Source: Clostridia bacterium
GTDB lineage: Bacteria; Bacillota; Clostridia; Peptostreptococcales; Anaerovoracaceae
Assembly: GCA_024403215.1 (NCBI GenBank)
Contig: JAKSSJ010000002.1
Coordinates: 1-31,873 of the forward strand
Reading direction: 5' to 3'
Length of the DNA stretch: 31,873 nucleotides
Shown here: positions 23,977 through 31,873 of the stretch, piece after piece
How positions within the stretch are numbered: position 1 is the stretch's first letter
How the letters are laid out: the number at the start of each line of letters is the position of its first letter
Made by a program: the position numbers and the translations under genes
Notes under the pieces: generated by a model
Database searches by the model: none
Told to the model about the DNA's origin: nothing
The model's input: only the letters and a program-made list of their open reading frames with translations

Positions 23977-26900
23977 TAGTCAACCTCAAAATCGTCTCCA
24001 AGCTTTAATGATAATATCTGTGAAATACCACGTTCTGGCATTGTTACGCCGTATAAAACATTAGCATATTCCATAGTAAGCTTTTGGTGAGTGATCAAAG
24101 CAAACTGAGTGTTACCAAAGTTCTTGATATACTTTGCAACTCCATCAATATTAGCTTCATCGAGTGCAGCCTCAATTTCGTCTAAAATGCAGAATGGTGT
24201 TGGCTTTGCTTTAAGCACAGCAAACATAAGTGCAATAGCTGTAACTGTCTTTTCACCGCCAGACAGCAGGTTCATATTCTGAAGCTTCTTCCCTGGTGGC
24301 TGAGCCTCAATCTCTATGGTTGTTTCAAGAGGATTTTCTGGATCTGTCATAGACAGTCTTGCATGTCCACCCTTAAACAGCTGATTGAAGCTAACTTCAA
24401 AGTTCTCTGCAACAGTGTCAAAGCTTTCTTGGAATCTACTCTTAATGATTCCGTCCATCTCATTGATAACAGATGTAAGCTCTGCCATTGCCTTATTAAT
24501 ATCGTCACGCTGAGTAGTGAGGAAATCATAACGTTCTTTAACCTGCTTGTATTCCTCAATAGCTCCAACGTTAACATCACCAAGCGCTCTAAGTCTAGCC
24601 TTATATTCTCTTGACTCTTTCTGAGCCCTAGACATAACAAACTCAGGATCAGCGTGCTCTGCAGCCTCTGCATAGGACATTTCAAACTCTTCAAAGAGCT
24701 TTTCTTTAAGAGTTTCTGTCTGTGCGTCAGCTCTTGCAATCTTGACATTTGCTTCTTGCTTTCTCATCTGATGTTCATAAAGCTGTTTATCAACTTCATT
24801 CTTTTCTTCCTCAGACTTGCTAGCCTTATCATTTGTCTCCTGACGCTTTGTTCCTACTTCCTCAAGCTTTGTTTCTATATCCTTCTTTTCGTTTTCTTTG
24901 TCAATAAGAAGCTGGCTTGCACCACCCTCAAACTCATTGATTTGTTCTTTCTGGATTCTTGCGCTCTCTATCTGCTTTTCTTTATCTTCTTTATCCCTTG
25001 TAAGTTCTTCTATGCTTGCAGTAGCCATAGCAAGGAATTCCTTTGCGTTACTTGTCTTAAGCTCTGCAGCATTTTGAGCCATTCTAGCTCTTGTCTCTTC
25101 TTCTTGAGCTCTAACCAGTTTTGCTCTTGCTTCTTCAACAGATTGAGTAAATTCCTCAACAAACTTTTCTGCAGCAAGCTTTTCCTTTTCAATGCTTGCA
25201 ACAAGTTCAAGTGCTGGAGCAATCTGTTTATCAGCATTTTCAATTTCCTTAGTAAGATCTGAAAGTGCATCGAGTCTAAGCTCATAGCTATGGAGTTCGT
25301 TTTCTGTTCTAATTCTTTCTGCTTCTGCAGCATTGATATTCTTTGCAGCAGCTTCCTTTGCTGCTTCTGCAGCAGTAAGCTCTTTCTCTGTTTCTTTTAA
25401 TGACTTTTCTATGTCATCCTTTTCTGCTCTTCTTGACAGAATATTTGCAGTGTTATTCTTAAGGCTTCCTCCGGTTATTGCACCAGCAGCGTTGATTACT
25501 TCTCCTTCTACTGTAACAAGCTTGTATGGTCCAGCGTTTTGTTTGGAGATTGCAATGGCATTGTCAATGTTATCAACTATAACTACATTGCCAAGCATGT
25601 ATTCAACAACATTTTGATATCCACCCTTAATAGTAACCTTTTCTGATGCGAGCCCCATAAAGCCCTTCATGCCAGCAATCTTTGTGCAATCTAAAGGCTT
25701 ATTAACTCTAAGACTCTCAACAGGAAGGAAGGTAAGACGTCCAGCCTTGTTTTCTTTTAAGATAGCGATGGACTTTTTAGCAACATCATCCGATTTGCAA
25801 ACTATATCCTGGAGCTTTCCTCCAAGTACTGTTTCAATAGCAAGCTCTAGTCCTCTTGGAACTGTAAGAAGATCTCCTAAGGTTCCTATGATGCCAGCAA
25901 TGCTTTTGCCCATAAGGAACTTAACACCACCGTTATATCCTTCATAGGACTTTTCAAGCTCGTCAAGAAGATTATATCTAGCCTTTAGCATTCCCATGCT
26001 AACTCTAGAAGCCTCAGCAGTGTTGCTAGCCTTTGCGAATTCTTCATTAGCCTTTTCTTTATTTTCAATCGCAGTCTTATGAGCAACTTCAAGTTTTGCT
26101 TTAATTTCTGAAAGGTTTTCTTCTTCCTCAAGGCTTTGAGAACGTCTGATAAGAGACTGTTTGATTCCTTCAATACTATCTGCAGATGCCTTCGCAGAAG
26201 AAAGTCTGCTTGCAATCTCTAAGATACCATCACGTCTTTTGCTAAGCATGCTTTCAGCATCTTCAAATGCTCCCTGTGCCTCGATAGCCTTCTCATGCTT
26301 TTCCTTGTAATCGTTATCAAGAGCAGTCTCTTCTGAGGATGCTCCATCTAAAGTTGCCTTTGCATTATTTGCGTTCTCGTTTTCCTTAACAAGCTTTTCT
26401 TCTATTGCCTTAATCTCAGCTCTAAGTCTTTCCTCGTCCCTATTTAAAGCAATAAGCCTTTCCTTGTTAACTTCTCCTCTACCAGAGATTTCATGAATCT
26501 CATCATTCTTAGCAATGAGCTGATCTCTAAGATTATTCATCTCTTCTTCAAGCTCTCTTGCCTTTTCTCTTTGCTCGTGAAGAATTGCTTCCATCTCTTC
26601 CTTAGAAGCTTCTTCCTTAGTAATGAGCTCTTCTAAAGTTGTAAGTTCTTCTCTTTCAGCAGCAGTCTTTGAATCTGCAGCCTCTATGCTCTTGAGGATG
26701 ATATTGACTTCAACAGCCTTGTATTTTTCTCTGATATCAAGATACTCAGTTGCCTTTTCACTTTCCTTCTCAAGATTTCCAATACGGCCTTCTATTTCTC
26801 TTACTATGTCGTTAACTCTTGTAAGATTATCCGTTGCTCTTTCAAGCTTTCTTTGGGCTTCATCTTTTTTGGTTCTATACTTTGTGATACCAGCAGCTTC

Positions 26901-27386
26901 TTCAAAGATTTCTCTTCTTGAATCCATCTTGTTATCAATGATGTCTGCAATTCTTCCCTGTCCAATGATAGAGTAGCCTTCAACACCAATACCGGTATCC
27001 ATGATGAGCTCTTTGATATCTTTAAGACGGCAAATATTGTTATTAATTAAATATTCACTGTCACCACTCCTATACATTCTTCTTGTGATTCCTACTTCGG
27101 CGTAATCAATTGGAAGAGTATGGTCAGTGTTATCAATAACCAATGTTACTTCTGCCATTCCTTTTGGTTTTCTGCTTTGCGTTCCAGCAAAGATGACCTC
27201 TTCCATCTTTCCACCACGCAGCATTTTTGGTGACTGCTCACCAAGTACCCATCTTATGGCATCAGAAATGTTGGACTTACCACTTCCGTTAGGTCCTACA
27301 ATACAAGTGATTCCATCTGTAAACTCAATAGTTACAGGATCAGCGAATGATTTAAATCCATTCAGTTCAATTCTCTTAAAGTTCAA
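23976..27386 (-). CDS. smc: Chromosome segregation protein SMC
   Basis: A 1136-residue condensin ATPase, near the usual length of about 1180. The N-terminal head has Walker A GPNGSGKS (31-38). Two long coiled coils flank a hinge near the middle, marked by YEGYNGGVKFLMG and TFLPVESLR. The C-terminal head carries the signature LLSGGEKTVTAIALMF and the Walker B ILDEIEAALDEANI. The protein organises and segregates the nucleoid with ScpA and ScpB, which are not in this window. It starts with TTG at 27386, supported by GGAGGAA 4 nt upstream, and begins 1 bp after the rnc stop. Confidence 0.97.
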   Translation of the reverse strand: MNFKRIELNGFKSFADPVTIEFTDGITCIVGPNGSGKSNISDAIRWVLGEQSPKMLRGGKMEEVIFAGTQSRKPKGMAEVTLVIDNTDHTLPIDYAEVGITRRMYRSGDSEYLINNNICRLKDIKELIMDTGIGVEGYSIIGQGRIADIIDNKMDSRREIFEEAAGITKYRTKKDEAQRKLERATDNLTRVNDIVREIEGRIGNLEKESEKATEYLDIREKYKAVEVNIILKSIEAADSKTAAEREELTTLEELITKEEASKEEMEAILHEQREKARELEEEMNNLRDQLIAKNDEIHEISGRGEVNKERLIALNRDEERLRAEIKAIEEKLVKENENANNAKATLDGASSEETALDNDYKEKHEKAIEAQGAFEDAESMLSKRRDGILEIASRLSSAKASADSIEGIKQSLIRRSQSLEEEENLSEIKAKLEVAHKTAIENKEKANEEFAKASNTAEASRVSMGMLKARYNLLDELEKSYEGYNGGVKFLMGKSIAGIIGTLGDLLTVPRGLELAIETVLGGKLQDIVCKSDDVAKKSIAILKENKAGRLTFLPVESLRVNKPLDCTKIAGMKGFMGLASEKVTIKGGYQNVVEYMLGNVVIVDNIDNAIAISKQNAGPYKLVTVEGEVINAAGAITGGSLKNNTANILSRRAEKDDIEKSLKETEKELTAAEAAKEAAAKNINAAEAERIRTENELHSYELRLDALSDLTKEIENADKQIAPALELVASIEKEKLAAEKFVEEFTQSVEEARAKLVRAQEEETRARMAQNAAELKTSNAKEFLAMATASIEELTRDKEDKEKQIESARIQKEQINEFEGGASQLLIDKENEKKDIETKLEEVGTKRQETNDKASKSEEEKNEVDKQLYEHQMRKQEANVKIARADAQTETLKEKLFEEFEMSYAEAAEHADPEFVMSRAQKESREYKARLRALGDVNVGAIEEYKQVKERYDFLTTQRDDINKAMAELTSVINEMDGIIKSRFQESFDTVAENFEVSFNQLFKGGHARLSMTDPENPLETTIEIEAQPPGKKLQNMNLLSGGEKTVTAIALMFAVLKAKPTPFCILDEIEAALDEANIDGVAKYIKNFGNTQFALITHQKLTMEYANVLYGVTMPERGISQILSLKLGDDFEVD

Positions 27387-27387
27387 T

Positions 27388-28083
27388 TTATTCCTCCATG
27401 CCTAAAAGCGCTATTTTTGCAGCTTCGCTTTCGGCTTCTTTTTTAGTCTTGCCGCTTCCAGTGCCATAAGCCTTTCCCAAAATCTTTACCTCTGCAGTAA
27501 AGGATTTATCATGGTCTGGCCCAGACTCTGCTATGATTTGATATTTAATATCTGTAATGCCTTTTGCTTGGCATTTTTCCTGAAGAGCCGTCTTGCTATC
27601 AAGCTGAAGCTTCCCAGCACACGCAAGCTCTATGGTTTCTGCTAATATTTTCAGTATGAGCTCTTTTACATTACTGATGTCATCTTTTCCAGAATCAAGA
27701 TAAACTGCAGCAATCAACGACTCAACACTATCCGAGACTATGGAAAGCTTATTCCTTCCTCCCTTTTGCTCTTCACCTCTTCCAAGCAAGAGGTATTTAT
27801 TAAGTCCCATTTTAAGAGCCGCATTTCCAAGAGCTTTTTCACAAACTATGTCTGCCCTAAGCTTCGTTAAAAAGCCTTCGTCTCTTTCTGGGAAACGCTT
27901 GTAAAGCATTTCTCCAACCACGGCGTCCAAAAGAGCATCTCCTAAAAATTCCAATCTCTCATTGCTTTTATGATTATCTCCAAGAATGTCATTGGCATAC
28001 GAGCTATGAGTCATTGCAGTTTTTAAAAGCTTTTCATCATTAAATTTATATCCTATTAAGTTTTCTAGTTCTTTGGTATCCAT
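27388..28083 (-). CDS. rnc: Ribonuclease III
   Basis: A 231-residue double-strand-specific RNase that processes rRNA precursors and regulatory duplexes. The signature NERLEFLGDALLDAVVG covers residues 41-57 and includes the catalytic E44 and D49 region; a second acidic block is DSVESLIAAVYLD. A double-stranded RNA-binding domain fills the C-terminus, ending GSGKTKKEAESEAAKIALL. No ribosome binding site is obvious before the ATG at 28083, which lies 18 bp after the upstream lipoprotein gene, so expression may depend on coupling or an unrecognised signal. acpP, its usual neighbour in many Firmicutes, is absent. Confidence 0.96.
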   Translation of the reverse strand: MDTKELENLIGYKFNDEKLLKTAMTHSSYANDILGDNHKSNERLEFLGDALLDAVVGEMLYKRFPERDEGFLTKLRADIVCEKALGNAALKMGLNKYLLLGRGEEQKGGRNKLSIVSDSVESLIAAVYLDSGKDDISNVKELILKILAETIELACAGKLQLDSKTALQEKCQAKGITDIKYQIIAESGPDHDKSFTAEVKILGKAYGTGSGKTKKEAESEAAKIALLGMEE

Positions 28084-28101
28084 ACTGTATATTTTTATGT
28101 A

Positions 28102-30582
28102 TTAATCGAAAATGCTTAAAGCGCCATCCTCGAAATATGAATAGTTAACAAGATTTACTATACTGCAGTAAGACCAAACATACTCTGATCCAAGCTGGAT
28201 ATTATCGTAGTATAGAGCCTCAACATTATCATAATTTAATGAGATGTAATCAGAATGCAGGCTAAAGCCTTTGATATTATCAACAGCAGCATTTATTATT
28301 GCTGTAACTTCCTCGGAATTTGGATCAAGTACTATTTCCTCACTGGTTCCATCATCGTGATAGATATTTCTAACTCCGTCCATCTCTACGCTCTTATGCA
28401 TTGCTGCCTTAAGCGCATCCTTATAGTTATCCTTGTCTGTAAACATATCAGAGATATAAAGACGATCCGGACTTCCTTCCTTAAAGACGTAGGAATGTGA
28501 TTCATCAAAATTCACAAACTCACTAGACTCATAGTCACTTACTGAAATTGTTCCGACATAGCCTTCCCAGACGGTATAGTATTTTCCAATCCTGCTAACG
28601 TCAGTGTAGATATTTAAATCTCCCCAAGCCTCTTTTCCTTCTGAAGCAAATTTATCATAAGCTGCAATTGAATCGTCATAGAGCTTTTTAATGCTCTGTT
28701 CATTGCCCTTGGCTATTTCATTAATATAGTCTGGGAGATTATCATATGTGACGCATTGTCCCATTGCCCACAGATTTCTTGTACCGAAGTCAAGATTTCG
28801 TCCCATATTAACAGGCTTTCCAATTCCAAGGTCTTGCGATACAAGGCCCTTTACCACCTTTTCATCTTCATAGATGGCCTTCTTTGAAACAAACTTACCA
28901 AAGTCTGAGTAGCCCTCTAATGAAACACTTGCACTAACTGGATAGTCATTAACATAGATATATGGGGTTTCGTAATCAAACACTAAAGTAACTATGCCAT
29001 TTTGGAAATCACAGAAGAATTTCTGATCTTCTGTAATGCCAGGGAATGGCGCAGCAAGGCAAAGCCTATCAAACATGTAATCTTCTGTATCACCATTTTT
29101 CCTGAGCTGTTCCCAAAGACTTGCATTAATATATTCAAGCCCATTTGTTTTATTATCAAATAAATCCGTAATCTTAAGAAGCTTTCCGGTATTTAAATCA
29201 AAGTTGAGGCATGCAGTTTCCTGGTATGAAGGATCAAAGTCAGGTCCTTCAAAGCCAGCAAGCATCTCTATTGAAAGAATATTATTGCAATTGTTTTCAA
29301 TATTCGTCCATAGAGTTTTTAGTTCAACATTTTTGCCCTCGCTCTTTTTAGCGCCGCCAACATATTTTGAAACGGCAGGCTCTGATACAAACTTGTTGTA
29401 TGTATCTAAAATTGTCTTGTTGATCTTTTCTTGCACCTTTGTGTCCTTAAGACCACTAATCTGAAGATAGGACATATCAGCATATCCCCATTCATTAGTC
29501 TTAGTAACAATCCTTTCAGTGCTTATGTTGTTATATGTAATAGTATTTATAATTTTCTTTGTTGGCTTTACTGTCTTATATGCTGGGATAACGGTCTTTG
29601 CATCTTTACTTGGAACATAGCCAAGATCTTCTGCGAGCTTTTCTCCAGCACTGCTTGCACACCATGCAACTATCTTTCTTACAACGCTGTCTTCTGCTAC
29701 ATCCTTATTAAAGAACACTGAGGTTCTTGAAATGAAAGGATACAAGCCAGCAGAGATGGTTTCATTGTTTGGAACAACTCCATCAATGGCGATAAGCTTT
29801 ACATCGTCTTGGTAGTGCATCTGGGTAACGTAGTAGTAATATGAATAGCCGATGGCAGCGCTGCTGTTATTATATTCAGCGACAGCATCAACTATGCCAG
29901 CCATAGCTTCAATCTTGTATTCAGTAGGAGCTTCCATTACCTCGTACTGAGGAATTACATGCTGGTAAAGTCCAGACTGGCTTCCTGATCCTTCAGAGCG
30001 CTGATAAGCAATAATCTCTTCGTCATTTCCGCCAACTTCTTTCCAGTTAGTAATCTTGCCTGCGTAGATATCGTGAATCTGCTGCTTGGTTAAACTCTTT
30101 ACAGGGTTTGTTTTATTTACAAAGAAAACAAAGCCTGAATTTAAAACCTGCTCAGATCCAAAGGTAAAGCCAGCATTCTTTGCAAAGGCCATTTGATCCT
30201 CTGATGGAGGTGCACAGAATATCATATCTACATTGCCTTCAATCAGATTGTAATATGCATTGTTTGTTGTTGTGCACAGAATATGAGATGCAGCCTCTTC
30301 CTCTGTAACTCCACAGATTCTTGCAACCATCTCCTTGTAATATGGGAGCATGGCTGTTGCACCATCTATTCTTGGGAGCTGGGAAAGCTCAAGCTTAAGC
30401 TCTGCAGCTGGATCCACAAGAGCAGGATCATCTTGCTTTTGCTCTTCACCGCTCTCATTTTTCTTGCAAGCTGCAAGGCAAAGCGCCATAGCCATAGCAA
30501 GCATTAAAGCAAGTGCTCTTTTTCCAATTCCTCTCATATTTAATTTATTTTTTTCAATAAGTTCTTGTAATTTGTTTTTCAT
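28102..30582 (-). CDS. PstS-like phosphate-binding lipoprotein fused to two DUF3298-like domains
   Basis: An 826-residue lipoprotein with lipobox LAAC (36-39). Residues about 65-345 look like a PstS-type binding protein: ITNWKEVGG (177-185), the ligand-loop sequence RSEGSGSQSG (195-204) and NKTNPVKSLTKQQIHDIYAG (156-175). The rest contains two related segments of the DUF3298/RsiV type, recognisable by TGKLLKITDLFDN (465-477) and PDRLYISDMFTD (705-716). PstS alone is about 300 residues, so the C-terminal half is an extra. No pst transporter genes are adjacent; phosphate uptake is therefore not certain and sensing or adhesion is possible. I kept the first ATG; one at residue 16 is an alternative, and neither has a clear ribosome binding site. 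Confidence 0.75.
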   Translation of the reverse strand: MKNKLQELIEKNKLNMRGIGKRALALMLAMAMALCLAACKKNESGEEQKQDDPALVDPAAELKLELSQLPRIDGATAMLPYYKEMVARICGVTEEEAASHILCTTTNNAYYNLIEGNVDMIFCAPPSEDQMAFAKNAGFTFGSEQVLNSGFVFFVNKTNPVKSLTKQQIHDIYAGKITNWKEVGGNDEEIIAYQRSEGSGSQSGLYQHVIPQYEVMEAPTEYKIEAMAGIVDAVAEYNNSSAAIGYSYYYYVTQMHYQDDVKLIAIDGVVPNNETISAGLYPFISRTSVFFNKDVAEDSVVRKIVAWCASSAGEKLAEDLGYVPSKDAKTVIPAYKTVKPTKKIINTITYNNISTERIVTKTNEWGYADMSYLQISGLKDTKVQEKINKTILDTYNKFVSEPAVSKYVGGAKKSEGKNVELKTLWTNIENNCNNILSIEMLAGFEGPDFDPSYQETACLNFDLNTGKLLKITDLFDNKTNGLEYINASLWEQLRKNGDTEDYMFDRLCLAAPFPGITEDQKFFCDFQNGIVTLVFDYETPYIYVNDYPVSASVSLEGYSDFGKFVSKKAIYEDEKVVKGLVSQDLGIGKPVNMGRNLDFGTRNLWAMGQCVTYDNLPDYINEIAKGNEQSIKKLYDDSIAAYDKFASEGKEAWGDLNIYTDVSRIGKYYTVWEGYVGTISVSDYESSEFVNFDESHSYVFKEGSPDRLYISDMFTDKDNYKDALKAAMHKSVEMDGVRNIYHDDGTSEEIVLDPNSEEVTAIINAAVDNIKGFSLHSDYISLNYDNVEALYYDNIQLGSEYVWSYCSIVNLVNYSYFEDGALSIFD

Positions 30583-30593
30583 GTCTAAATCAT

Positions 30594-31873
30594 TTAGGCT
30601 TCTAAGATATCAAAGCCTTTAAAATCTTTTAATTTTTCTTCAGGTCCTATTACACAAAGACTTCCGTCTTCTGCAAATTTATCAAAGACATCGGCAGCAT
30701 GCATTAGCTTTTCATATGATGTGCCAAGCATCTGTTCTCTTTGAAGATTGACATCCTCTTTGGTGTATCCAGTGAAATAATCTCTATCCGCAAAGGCTAA
30801 AGCCATATGAGGAGAAAGCAATGGTTCTGTTGCAGCAATAGCCGAGATAATATATTTATCTATTTCAGCCTTCTCTTTGCAGAGCTTTCTTAAGTGGTCA
30901 CCCGCGCCCTTATTAACCTCTATGGAATCGAATAGATTTGGATCTCTATACGAATACGAATAAATTGAGCCACCAATAAGAGCTTTTATGCCAGTGCCGT
31001 AGGCACCTCCTTGTACTCTTACCTTGTTCCAAAGATAATCAAGAGTAAGAATATTGGAAGCAACGGCTAGGCTGCCATCATACTTTTCATTAATTGCCGC
31101 AAGGCTATTTCCCTGAACGGCAAATCCTACCTGAGCAGGAATCTTTATTGCAATCTTCTTTGGAAGACTTGGATGATAAGCAGTAGCAGCATCAATTGGA
31201 CCGCCCTCATCAAACTTTGATACTAAAGAGCTAAAGTCTATTTTCTCATTTGATGCGTAGGTAATAGTAAGTCTAGACCTAGAGCAAGCCCTAGAAAGTG
31301 TATGCTCCATTAAATCGGCAAACGCATCATAGAGCCTATCGTACTTATCAACTATTTCATGAGACCAAGTAATTGCATCATATCCAGACAAAACCTCTGC
31401 AACAGCACCAGCTGCACTGTAATGCGAATCAACCACAAGCTTACCTATAGCATGTCCTGATACAGTCATAGCCTCTCTTGCATGAATATCATTTTGCTTT
31501 AATATGCTAAGAACCTTTTCTTTATCAAAAACTGTTGAGCTAAGTATTTCTTTAATAAGCTCTTCTGCATGGGAAAGGTTTTCCTTAAGCACGCTGCAAG
31601 ATGCCGCAAGATACGGAGTTGCAAGTTTATTATCATTCTTCTTTGAAGCAACAGTAACTCTAAAGCTAAGATCTCCTATATAGGTTTTAATCTCCTGTTC
31701 AAGCTCTAAAGCACTATGCTCTTTAGTTGGAAGATACGACAGAAGCTGTCCCATTAGACCAATCTGTCTTAATTCTCCAAGGCTTCTATTGCTGAGGTTA
31801 AAGTACATATTAAAATGCACAATACCATTAGCATTAATGTTGTATCTTATCGTCTTTACTCCAAGGTTTTCTT
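30594..31873 (-). CDS. M16C family metallopeptidase, C-terminal part (runs off the window)
   Basis: At least 426 residues of the C-terminal half of a presequence-protease-like (PreP/Cym1/HypA type) M16C enzyme, normally near 970 residues. The frame is open to the right edge without a stop, so the gene's start lies outside; the GTG at 31820 is only an internal valine. Recognisable blocks are FNLSNRSLGELRQIGLMGQLL and VRVQGGAYGTGIKAL, followed by FSYRDPNL-like SYSYRDPNL. The zinc-binding HxxEH motif is in the missing N-terminal half. These enzymes degrade small peptides inside a closing chamber. It is followed 11 bp later by the PstS-like lipoprotein gene. Confidence 0.9.
   Translation of the reverse strand, partial: ENLGVKTIRYNINANGIVHFNMYFNLSNRSLGELRQIGLMGQLLSYLPTKEHSALELEQEIKTYIGDLSFRVTVASKKNDNKLATPYLAASCSVLKENLSHAEELIKEILSSTVFDKEKVLSILKQNDIHAREAMTVSGHAIGKLVVDSHYSAAGAVAEVLSGYDAITWSHEIVDKYDRLYDAFADLMEHTLSRACSRSRLTITYASNEKIDFSSLVSKFDEGGPIDAATAYHPSLPKKIAIKIPAQVGFAVQGNSLAAINEKYDGSLAVASNILTLDYLWNKVRVQGGAYGTGIKALIGGSIYSYSYRDPNLFDSIEVNKGAGDHLRKLCKEKAEIDKYIISAIAATEPLLSPHMALAFADRDYFTGYTKEDVNLQREQMLGTSYEKLMHAADVFDKFAEDGSLCVIGPEEKLKDFKGFDILEA

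Noticed and set aside
23294..24064. 256-residue plus-strand ORF opposite ftsY
   Set aside because: It is complementary to conserved ftsY sequence, has no ribosome binding site and shows no recognisable domain.

Overview
The window looks like chromosome from a low-GC Gram-positive anaerobe of the class Clostridia. The supporting signs are the rnc-smc-ftsY order, a LexA/DinR with Gram-positive-type SOS boxes, GGAGG-type ribosome binding sites, several TTG starts, lipoproteins with classic lipoboxes, and a TAXI-type TRAP transporter. A family-level guess (Anaerovoracaceae/Mogibacterium-like) is only an impression. Thirty-seven features are listed, including 22 protein genes, one of which runs off the right edge.

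Left to right: (1) Bases 1-686 hold no gene I can support but are dense in structure. There is an 11-bp inverted repeat, then four 30-bp modules GACGA-N20-TCGTC with start-to-start spacing of exactly 62, 83 and 62 bp, then a run of GC-rich hairpins that share loop motifs, including a 20-bp perfect stem. (2) Bases 687-4618 (+) are a five-gene operon: a YtrA-type GntR regulator, two membrane proteins, an ABC ATPase and a 507-residue exported or membrane-anchored protein. The regulator seems to be read from an almost leaderless mRNA, with a palindromic operator lying over the promoter. (3) A REP-like palindrome and a bidirectional terminator separate this from lexA (-), which has two abutting SOS boxes on its promoter. 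(4) Bases 5436-9512 (-) are a transport operon: TAXI binding lipoprotein, fused TRAP permease, then two half-size CHR (chromate-family) transporters. (5) The intergenic region near 9513-9726 carries three TTGTATACAA-like operator sites between the TRAP promoter and a + strand run, comEC-holA-rlmN. That run is followed by a small P-loop protein with its own promoter and a terminator near 14.5 kb. (6) From the right edge back to 14544, eleven genes all lie on the minus strand with gaps of at most about 45 bp: an M16C peptidase (partial), a PstS-like lipoprotein fused to two DUF3298-like domains, rnc, smc, ftsY, a bifunctional PBP, an orphan DNA methyltransferase, an MBL hydrolase, a YczE/YitT-type membrane protein, a GNAT acetyltransferase and a coiled-coil alpha/beta hydrolase.

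Functionally, the right-hand block joins housekeeping functions (dsRNA processing, chromosome condensation, membrane targeting, wall synthesis) to accessory enzymes that may share their transcription. The left block looks like an envelope-stress or antibiotic-response ABC operon. The most unusual material is the non-coding segment at 157-646, which resembles no standard element I know. The TRAP plus CHR operon, the PstS-DUF3298 fusion and the coiled-coil hydrolase are the most interesting protein-level items.
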